From NCBI GenBank assembly GCA_003550325.1, contig QKWP01000579.1, forward strand, positions 1 through 64,000: a stretch of 64,000 nt of DNA. Reading direction: 5' to 3'. The notes under the pieces were generated by a model. The model saw only the letters and a program-made list of their open reading frames with translations. It searched no databases and had not been told where the DNA came from. Made by a program: the position numbers and the translations under genes. Positions 55,905 through 64,000 of the stretch are shown here, piece after piece (the stretch's first letter is position 1; every line of letters begins with the position of its first letter). The stretch comes from Gigaspora rosea. Taxonomy: Eukaryota; Glomeromycota; Glomeromycetes; Diversisporales; Gigasporaceae.

Positions 55905-58870
55905 AATGCAATGAGATGCCGTGAACGAAGTCACGTGGCATCCATTTGTCACGAGACAGTCACGAGACCATGACCCATGTCCATGACGTAGAGGTGACGA
56001 CTGGTGAGTGTGAGGTAATGGTGACGGGTATATGAGAAGTGGGTAAGGATGATGTATTGAATTGGGATATGTAAGTATGAAGTGATGAGAAATGGCTATT
56101 TAAGAGAAGAGGTGTGGGAAATTGTTCTCCATCTTTTGTTTTAGCTGCTAGCTCGACGGAAGTCTAGCTTTGTCGTTGGTTCCCGCCCACCCACCACTAG
56201 GTGGGAGTATTTGTGGGTTCGGTGGTCTTATGGGAGGTTCGATAGCTCGGGTGGACAACCCGAACATCGAAGGTGAGTGGCTGGTTGGCCTGGTCGAACA
56301 GGAGGCATCCATGTGTCACAGGACTGGGACGTAGTCCATGATGAAGAGTTGACGTTTGGGTAATATGAGGTGTTTATGGCGGATATTGTACGTATAAGAA
56401 ATGGGTAGGAATAATGTATTGGACATTTGGGTTTAATGAGAGTTCTCGTGTTTTGGTGGGGTTATAGTGTGGTTGATAGCCCGGGTGGACAACCCGGATA
56501 TCGAAGATGAATGCTTTAATAGCTGATGGTTGTCTAAGGAAGGAGCTGTGACGTTGTCACATGGCATCTGTTTATCGTTATGAACTGAGTCCTTGACGTA
56601 GGTTGATGAGTGGTAAGTATAAGTTATTGGTGATGGATATTAGGAGTATGGGAAGTGAGTAAGAATGAGGTATTGCGTGGGAGGTATTGTTTAGGTTGAG
56701 TAAGTATGAGGTATTGGTGACAGATATAGAGAATGGAAAAGCGTAAGGTATTTATTGTATGAGAGTTGTTGGTTCGGGTGGGTCAGTATGAGGTTATAAG
56801 GGAAGGTTATTAAGAAGAAGAGAGCTCACCACTAGGAAGGAGATCTTGGTGGTTAGATTGATATACAGGTGTGATCGATAGCCCGGGTGGGCAACCCGGA
56901 TGTCGAAGATGAATGCTTTGGTAACTGATGGTTGTTTAAGGAAGGAGAATTAGATGCTGTGACGTTGTCCCGTGGCATCTGTTTATCGCTATGAACTGAA
57001 TCCTTGACGTAGGTTGATGAGTGGTAAGTACGAGTTATTGGTGGTTGATATTAGGAGCATGGGAAGTTAGTAAGAATGTGGTATTGCGTGGGAGGTATTG
57101 GTTTGGTTAGGTAAGTATGAGGTTTATAAAAACGTAAGGTAGTGTGTGAGAGATGTTGGTTCAATTGACGTTATAAGGGAAATATATTTGGAAGAAGAGA
57201 GTGGAGAAGTTGTACCCACCCGCTCACCACTGGGAAGAAGATCTTGGTGGTTAGGTTGATATACAGATGTGATCGATAGCCCGGGTGGACAACTCGGATG
57301 TCGAAGATGGATGCTTTGATAACTGATGATTGTAGATGCCGTGACGTTGTCACGAGGCATCTGTGAGCCGGGTCCTTGATATGGAGTTGACTGAGTGGTA
57401 AGTATGATATTGGTGACGGGTATTAGGAATACGGGAAATAAGTAAGAATGAGGTATTGCATAGGAGGTATTGGTTCAGTCGAGTAAGTATGAGGTATTGG
57501 TGACGAATATAGAGAATGAATAAGGATAAGGTATTGTGTAAGAGATGTTGGTTCGGTTGGATAAGGGATAGTTATAAGGATGGTTATTTGAAAGAAAGAG
57601 GTTTAGGGTTGTTACCCACCCATCCACTATTGGGAAAGAGACCTTGGTAGTTAGGTTGATGTACAGGTGTGGTTGGTAGCCTGAGTGGACAACCCAGATG
57701 TCGAAGATGAATGTTTTGGTACTGATGGTTGTTGAGTAGCTGATGGTTTAAGAGTTAGATGCCATGACATTGTCATGTGACATCCATGTATTACCGTGAA
57801 CCAGGTTCTTGACATAAAGTCAGGGACGGTGAACAATATCGATTTTGATTTTGCAAAAATGTCGATCGGTATGGTCAAAAATATCGATTTATATCGATAT
57901 ACTCATGATTGGCCAATTAAAATGCAAAATTTTGTACAACAGTTACAGATAACGTGATATAACGTGATCAGTAACTAAATTTCTTTCTTCTTTTGACGTG
58001 TTTGTTGATTGTCTATTTTACTGAAGCTTATCAACGGTTCAAGTTAGCAAATTTATATTGCCTGGCCCGAATTATACTTTTAATTTTGCTCAAGTGCATA
58101 TTGTTACACTGCATTAACATTTGCGAAAATATCGATTTCCCCATGATTTGGCCTAAAAATATCGTTTTATATATTATCGATACAAATCGATATTATTCAC
58201 CGTCCCTGCATAAAGTTGATGAGTGGTAGGTATGACTTATTGGTGATGGGTATTATAGTATGGGAAAGGAGTAAGAATGAGATATTGCGTGAGAGGTATT
58301 GGTTCGGTTGAGTAAGTTTGAAGTCTGATGATGGATATAGAGAATGAATAAGGATAAGGTATTGTGTGAGAGATGTTGGTTCGGTTAGATAGGAAAGAGG
58401 AAGAGAGTAGGGGGTTCTTGCCTACTCATCCACCACTGGGAAGGAGATCTTGGTAGTTAGGTTAGCATACAGATGGGGTTGATAGCCCGGGTACGGGTAG
58501 ACAACCCAGATATCAAAGATGAGTGCTTTGGTAGCTAATGGTTAAAGGAAGGAAGGTTAGATGCTGAGATGTTGTCACGTGGCATCCGTTTACCACTGTG
58601 AACCGGGTACTTGGCGTAGAGTTGATGAGGGATAAGTAGGAGTTAGTAGTGATGGATATTATGAGTATGTGAAATGAGTAAGAATGAGGTATTGAGGTAT
58701 TGTGTGAGAAATGTTGGATCAGTTGAGTCAGTATGAGATTATAAGGAATGGAGGAAGAGAGTAGAGGGGTTGTTACCCACCCACTCGTCACTGGGAAGGA
58801 GATCTTTGGTAACTAGGTTGATATAAAGTTGTGGTAAATAGCCCGGGTGGACAACTCGGATACTGGAGAT
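55905..58870 (+). repeat. large GC-richer satellite with GATGCC palindrome
   Basis: Units of about 250-430 bp; the marker GATGCCGTGACGTTGTCACG/TGGCATC, itself a palindrome, lies near 55912, 56300, 56545, 56950, 57328, 57755 and 58558. Other shared pieces are GATAGCCCGGGTGGACAACC, CCCACCCACTCACCACTGGG and GTAAGTATGAGGTATTGGTG. Minus-strand frames across it follow the repeats and show no domain. Interrupted by a hAT MITE at 57821-58208. Confidence 0.85.
57821..58208. mobile_element. 388-bp hAT-type MITE
   Basis: Ends CAGGGACGGTGAACAATATC and the reverse complement of CAGGGACGGTGAATAATATC. The perfect 8-base duplication CATAAAGT lies at 57813-57820 and 58209-58216. Subterminal ATATCGATTT repeats. 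No coding capacity. Confidence 0.93.
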
Positions 58871-59030
58871 GGCTGCTGTGTTAAGCCTGATCGAACAGAA
58901 GAACAAAAATGATGCATTAGCGGGACACGATTCTAGGAACTGTCTGTGGACCACGTGAGCAGCGAGGCGAGATCCCATATGTGTATTACATCGTCATGGG
59001 TTGAGTGGCGTTTTAGTATAAATTGAAAAT

Positions 59031-59219
59031 CGTTCTTAAACCTCTCTATAATAACACTATCAGGATCATAGTGACTTTTCTTGTATATAGAGTTTGTGCT
59101 TATATAGAGGTTTTTTCTTATATGCTTATAATATGTAGCTGGTTTTAAAATAAACGTGCTTATAAAGAGAATTTTTATATGATGCTTATATGGAGGGTGA
59201 CTATAGGGAGGTACGACTG
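59031..59219. mobile_element. 189-bp MITE, pogo-like
   Basis: The right end is the reverse complement of CAGTCGTACCTCCCTATAGT with TA outside; the left is TTCTTAAACCTCTCTATAAT. Related to 42039-42207. Confidence 0.6.
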
Positions 59220-59221
59220 TA

Positions 59222-60100
59222 TACCTACTTAAATTTTATGTGATATTAGTGGTGTCGAATTAGAATCGATTTTAAGCAACTTAAGACTCTAACAGACTCG
59301 AAAACTAACTAAACTGAGCTGTTTAACATCCCTAGTTATTGGGTACGTGCAAAATTTATCAAATGGTGTTCACAATTTTGCTGCATATTGAAAAAAGTAA
59401 TCGAATAGAGGAATCAAATACCGATAAACGCGAAATAATGCTCGTAGATGTTGTTTTGAAAATCGGACCCCTTAAAAATAGCATACGTGGACGTATAAGT
59501 AGTTAACGTCCATTATATAATATAGATTATTGACGACAACTGATATGCTAAAATCAATACTTCTTTCGATAATTAACGCGCAGGTGGGCGTTTATATGGC
59601 ATGTTACGCATAAGTAATTTTAATTGCGCCATTAATAAAGCCTTTTCCAGCAGGAAAGAAAATTTAATATGGATTCTATTATTGAACCATCCGTACAGAT
59701 ACGGATTTGATTTTGTGTAATCTGTATTATACAGATTTGAACAGTTCACATCGCTAGAAACTATATACTTATATTGAAATATGCTACTTTAGGTTCTTTA
59801 CGTCAAAATCCTTCTGAAACAAAAATGAGTTGTGGATCCATTACAGCTGATTTGATAATTAGTGGGACACGTGATGAATTTTCAGCAGAACGGGACAGCA
59901 AAAGATATCTACGTTTATTAGTTGGTTTAAAAATGTTATAACTTCACAAAAATTTATTAAATCAAAAAAACCCTCTTTCAAATTAATAGTTTGGAACCCA
60001 AACTATATTTCTAAAAGAGGATTTATTTTTTAACAGTGTTATAACAGTTTAAACTTTGTCTATTTTAAAACTGCTCGATACGAAGTATCGAGGCAGTTTT
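59222..60100. other. intergenic DNA with two inverted repeats
   Basis: A 60-base hairpin at about 59970-60030 (AAACCCTCTTT...TAGTTTGG / CCAAACTA...AAAGAGGATTT). GATTTGATAATTAGTGGGAC with ACGTGATGAATTT (59841-59882) is repeated in inverted orientation at 61524-61564. No gene recognised. Confidence 0.5.
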
Positions 60101-60159
60101 TGTCGGTTCGAGCATGTGACATGCCGATCCAGTTAATCGTTTTGATAAAACCGGAATAG

Positions 60160-60800
60160 AGTAGATATGAGGTAATGTCGTAAACGATGAGGTAATGGAA
60201 AATTAGAGTATGGCTAGGTAAGTATGAGGTAATTTGTGAAAAGTATATATTGGTAACGACAAGGTATATAGGAAACGTAACCTTGTTTCTTCTGTGAACC
60301 CGAATTTCATTCTGGTTATATCGACCCGCCCCCACCCTAACAATGCTCGAGTTTTCTCTATGACCTGTCGGACGACAGTCATGCAGGGATAGGGCCGAGG
60401 CATGGGCTTATGGCCTGTCGAGATGACAGCTATTATATAGATGACACAGTCTGCTTTGCATGGCCTGTCGGGACGACAGTCAAGCAAAGCAAGTATAAAA
60501 AACTCTCGATGAGGTAATGGGAAAATTAGAGTATAGTTAGGTAAGTATGAGGTAATTTGTGCAAAGTATATATCATTAACGACAAGGTATGAAGGAAACG
60601 TCTTCTGCGAACCCGAATTTCGTTCTGGTTATATCGACCCGCCCCCTACCCCTAGCAATCCTTGAGTTTCTTTATGACCTGTCGGACGACAGTCATGCAG
60701 GGGTAGGGCCGAGGCATGAGCTTATAGCCTGTCGGGACGACAGCTATTATACAGATGGCCTGTCGGGACGACAGTCAAGCAAAGCGAGTTTAATAAGTAT
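60160..60800 (+). repeat. 300-bp direct duplication with six CTGTCG-CGACAG hairpins
   Basis: About 60185-60500 and 60505-60790 repeat GTAAGTATGAGGTAATTTGT, CGAACCCGAATTTC and ATATCGACCCGCCCC. CCTGTCGGGACGACAG or close forms occur at about 60364, 60414, 60464, 60679, 60728 and 60758; each folds into a 6-base stem with a 2-4 base loop. The flanking text resembles the 56-59 kb satellite. Confidence 0.8.
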
Positions 60801-60964
60801 ATAAAAGTATAAAAGGACTGTACGATGCTAGAAAACTGCGTAAGCTGCTCGAGAAGCGGGAGAAAGACCCATATGTATTTTCATATATATAAGAGACAAA
60901 ACAAATATATAAACCAATTTGGCGCTGATCTACGTGGTTACATTATTCTAAATTTGGAGAATGC

Positions 60965-61195
60965 TTAAAGCCGTGTGCGGTAATATGTTTTTGACTTTTT
61001 GATTAGGGTTAGGGTAAGGGTTAGTCTGGGGTTAGAGTTAGAGTGTACTATATAGTAAAATTGCCTCCCCGACGTTTTTTGTTAATTCCCCAAAAATAGG
61101 TTTAGATGCTCGTTTCTACGTTTTTCACTTTTTTTCACTTGTTTTTCTTCGTCGGGCTAGTGTCGGGCTGATCCGTGTCGATCAAAACAATATAT
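60965..61195 (+). repeat. dispersed repeat with TTAGGG-like run, copy 2
   Basis: TTAGGGTTAGGGTAAGGGTT, TGCCTCCCCGACGTTTTTT, GTTTTTCTTCGTCGG; matches 27250-27490. Confidence 0.7.
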
Positions 61196-61650
61196 AAAAT
61201 TGGATGCTTTATAGTGTCTTCATTAAATTTGGCGCAATTTGGCGCAGTGGATATCTTATGCTGTCCCGCAAGATCAGGTGTAACGTTACACGATCAGAAA
61301 AACTCAAAACAACCGTTCGTGTTGCTAAATATCGGTAAACTGCATAAGAAACCATCTTTCATGCTTTAATAAAAAGTTTTCCTTGAACGATTTTACTATA
61401 CATCTTGCTAACATCTAATCCTAACCCTAACCCAACCTAAATATAAATGAACTTTAGCACATTTCGATGTATGATCGACAATATGCATAGCCTGTCACAC
61501 ATTCCGGTCTTGCGATAATCATAAAATTCATCACGTGTCCCACTAATTTTCAAATCAACTGTAACATGTCAATGAGCGACTTATAATCAATAAATACTGT
61601 ACTTTTTAACAGAATACTAAAATTTTATCCAAAAAAATAGACCTGCTTAA
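61196..61650. promoter_or_regulatory. 5' flank of the Sel1-kinase gene
   Basis: No coding sequence recognised. TTATAATCAATAAATACTGT at about 61580 could serve as a core promoter, but this is only an AT-rich match. CCTAACCCTAACCCAACCTA lies near 61421. Confidence 0.3.
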
Positions 61651-61651
61651 A

Positions 61652-64000
61652 ATGTTAAATCAAACTATTCCAAATGAAGTTGTTGAAAGTTTATGTAATA
61701 TTTATAGAGAAGAAAGCATGAAAGGAAAAATTACGAAAATTATTTTTGATTTAATAGAACAATTTTTAGTAAAAAATCATCGAAAGCCGGAGGAAATAAT
61801 CAACTGGTGCTTAAATGAACAAAATCAGTCAAATCCTTTAGTTCCATGTATTATTGCGGGTTGCTATCGTTTGGGTAAATGGGTTGAGAAAGTTGAAAAT
61901 AAGCAATTTATTTATTATAAAAAATCGGCTGATATGGGACATTCTATTGGGATATTTAGAGTTGGAATTTGTTATTATTATGGATTCGGAGTTGAAAAAA
62001 ATGAACACGAGGCATTTATCCATTTTGAAAGATCGGCTGAAATGAAAAATTGTAATGGAATTTTTCAAGTTGGTAATTGTTATCAAAACGGAATTGGGGT
62101 TGAAAAGGATGAATATAAAGCATTTATCTATTATCAAAACTCAGCTAATATGGGTAATTCTGATGGAATGTTTCAAGTTGGTTACTGTTATCAACATGGA
62201 ATTGGAGTAGAAAAAAATGCATTTATCCATTTTAAAAGATCGGCTGAAATGGATAATTCTAAAGGAATGCTTCAAGTTGGCAACTGTTATCAATATGGAA
62301 TCGGTGTAGAAAAGGATAAACATAATGCGTTCATTTTTTATCAAAAATCAGCCGAAATGGGTAATCCTAAAGGAATGTTTCAAGTTGGCAATTGTTATCA
62401 ATATGGAATTGGTGTAAAAAAAAATGAACATAATGCGTATATGTTTTATCACAAATCAGCCGAAGCGGGCAATTCTAAAGCGTTGTTTCAAGTCGGTCAT
62501 TGTTATCAATATGGAATTGGAGTAGAAAAAGACGAAAATAATGCGTTCATTTTTTTTTTCAAAATCAGCTGAAATGGGTAATTCTAAAGCCATGTTTCAA
62601 GTCGGCCACTGTTATCAACATGGAATGGGAATAGAAAAAAACGAAGATAATGCATTCATTTTTTATCAAAAATCAGCTGAAGTTGGTAATTCTAAAGGAA
62701 TGTATCAAGTAGGCAATTGTTATAATTATGGGATTGGTGTTAAAAAGGATGTATGTAAAGCATTCGTTTATTATAAAAAATCAGCTGAGATGGGGCATGC
62801 TGCTGGAATGAATAAACTTGGTAATTGTTATCGATATGGGAATGGAGTTGAAAAGAATGAACATAAGGCATTTATTTATTATAAAAAAGCAGCTGAAATG
62901 GAACACGCCAGCGGAAAATGTAATCTTGGTGATTGCTACCGAAATGGAATTGGCGTAGAAAGAGATTTAATAAAGGCTAACGAGTATTTGAAGTAAGTAT
63001 TTATATTAATAATATTAATTTATTATCACTAATGTCAAATTACAATAATCATTTTAATCTTAAATTAATAGAGATTTACCAGGTAACATTACTGTCATTG
63101 AATATATCGAGAACTTAATAATTTGGTTTTATTATTTGTTTAAACAATTCATATTATAAATCTCTTTTAGTGACAAGTGAACACACACATCAAACTAATG
63201 ACATTGATGATGACTTGAAAGAACTGCTGATTGAATATAATCAATTGATGTGGATTCCTTATAGTAAATTTAAAAAAATCAAACAAATAGGGAAGGGTGG
63301 ATTTGCAACTGTATCTCGTGCTCAATGGATATGTGAATCTCAAAATATGACAAGATCAGTTGCACTTAAGCTATTTCACGGATCAAAAAATCATAAAAAA
63401 GAATTTATAAAAGAGGTAATTTGAAGAGTTATTTTTTTTTTTTAATTAAAATAATTTCAATTATTTATTAACGTTAAACTATAATAAACTTTATATTGTA
63501 GTTAAGGGCATATTGTGATATCTATCATAAAAATCCTACTTTTTTAAAATGTTATGGTATTTCAAAGGAAAATGATTCTGGAGACTATGTACTCGTTATA
63601 AGATATGCAAAAGTTGGTTCATTACGTGATAATCTTAAATCTATTGCACAAATGAGATGGAAAAAAAAGTTATCCCTTTTAATATGTATTGCCTCAGATC
63701 TTCAGATTATTCATTCTCAAGATCTTATCCATAGAGATTTACATAGTGGCAATATTTTATTGAATGATTTAAATCATGCATATATCGCAGATTTAGGACT
63801 TTCAACAACAGTTAATATAGCATCAACGTCAAAATCTGATGGAATTTATGGTGTTTTACCATATATTGATCCAGAAGTTTTTGATAGCCAATTGTATACC
63901 CAAAAATCTGACATTTACTCATTTGGTATCATAATGTGGGAAATTTTATATGGAAAACCTGTAGTCTTTAAACCCGTAGACTTTAATACTGGTTTACAAT
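61652..64000 (+). CDS. Sel1-repeat protein kinase, 3' end outside window
   Basis: Begins MLNQTIPNEVVESLCNIYRE. Exon 1 (61652-62992) encodes a helical N-terminus and about eleven 36-residue Sel1 repeats (GNCYQYGIGVEK, KSAEMGN-KGMFQVG), which form a scaffold for protein contacts. It then splices, probably through an 11-base microexon (63072-63082), to 63171-63415 and 63502 onward. This gives KDLPVTSEHTHQ, the glycine loop IGKGGFATVSR, VALKLF (Lys), LIHRDLHSGNIL (catalytic loop), IADLGLS (DLG for DFG) and YIDPE (for APE). Sel1-TKL kinase fusions are a hallmark expansion in Rhizophagus-like fungi; the substrate is unknown. A run of ten T (62550-62559) shifts the frame by one base inside the repeats, either a sequencing or assembly slip or a true break. 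Removing one T restores the repeat register. Confidence 0.88.

Noticed and set aside
57993-58229. 78-residue plus-strand frame
   Set aside because: Lies in a hAT MITE and runs across its target duplication; no domain.
56900-58980. Minus-strand frames of 60-95 residues
   Set aside because: They repeat with the satellite unit and contain no recognisable domain.
61421-61440. Telomere (CCTAACCCTAACCC)
   Set aside because: Only two or three degenerate units, internal to the window and followed by a gene.
1-64000. CRISPR arrays, bacterial operons, plasmid origins
   Set aside because: Spliced eukaryotic genes, AT-rich intergenic DNA and eukaryotic transposons throughout; none of the tandem repeats has unique spacers of constant size.

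Overview
The window looks like nuclear DNA from an arbuscular mycorrhizal fungus (Glomeromycotina, Rhizophagus-like). This is inferred from sequence character, not from a database match. The DNA is very AT-rich. Its few host genes belong to families greatly expanded in that group: a Sel1-repeat/protein-kinase fusion, a BTB-BACK-TLDc protein, fragments of tyrosine-kinase-like (TKL) kinases, a TPR-repeat relic and C2H2 zinc-finger genes. Introns are short, with GTAAGT/GTAAAT-like donors. More than 80 percent of the window is repeat: nested DNA transposons, MITEs, foldback (palindromic) elements, retro-inserted copies and several satellites.

Layout. 0.2-5.3 kb: foldback elements, a retro-inserted repeat with an 18-base target duplication, nested MITEs, an exact 200-bp tandem duplication and a 12-bp minisatellite. 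5.45-8.55 kb: a unit bounded by inverted repeats, carrying a decayed TPR gene and a decayed zinc-finger gene. 9.4-12.2 kb: inverted repeats, a satellite of two alternating palindromes and an A-rich satellite. 12.4-15.7 kb: a decayed Mutator-like (MULE) transposase with FAR1-type, DDE, SWIM and zinc-knuckle parts. 17.3-27 kb: a minisatellite split by a 7.7-kb composite element, which holds a 4.7-kb terminal-inverted-repeat (TIR) transposon with a spliced DDE-type gene, a hAT MITE and a 12-copy satellite. 27-28 kb: kinase fragment and dispersed repeat. 28.18-31.74 kb: a whole-looking 3.55-kb TIR element with a spliced 750-residue transposase-like gene and a convergent zinc-finger gene. 31.9-32.9 kb: kinase pseudogene. 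33.2-35.9 kb: hAT MITE and foldback element. 36.3-37.9 kb: intact two-exon BTB-TLDc gene. 38-43 kb: AT-rich DNA with MITEs. 42.9-44.8 and 53.9-55.9 kb: a direct segmental duplication. 44.9-48.6 kb: a decayed LINE (RT, RNase H, zinc knuckle) containing a 620-base assembly gap. 48.8-52.1 kb: the palindromic satellite again, split by a second retro-inserted repeat. 55.9-60.8 kb: palindromic, GC-richer satellites. 61.65-64 kb: the Sel1-kinase gene, running off the end.

How the parts relate. The strongest lead is the 28.18-31.74 kb element. Its terminal CATATGGGCGGATTT is shared with two 460-bp foldback elements at 17.26 and 35.41 kb, which makes it a candidate autonomous partner for them. A zinc-finger gene lies beside one end of this element, and a relative lies in the 5.45-8.55 kb element. 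This suggests a two-gene transposon lineage. A second lead is a 99-bp foldback element inserted at an intron donor, whose 9-base target duplication copies the splice site.
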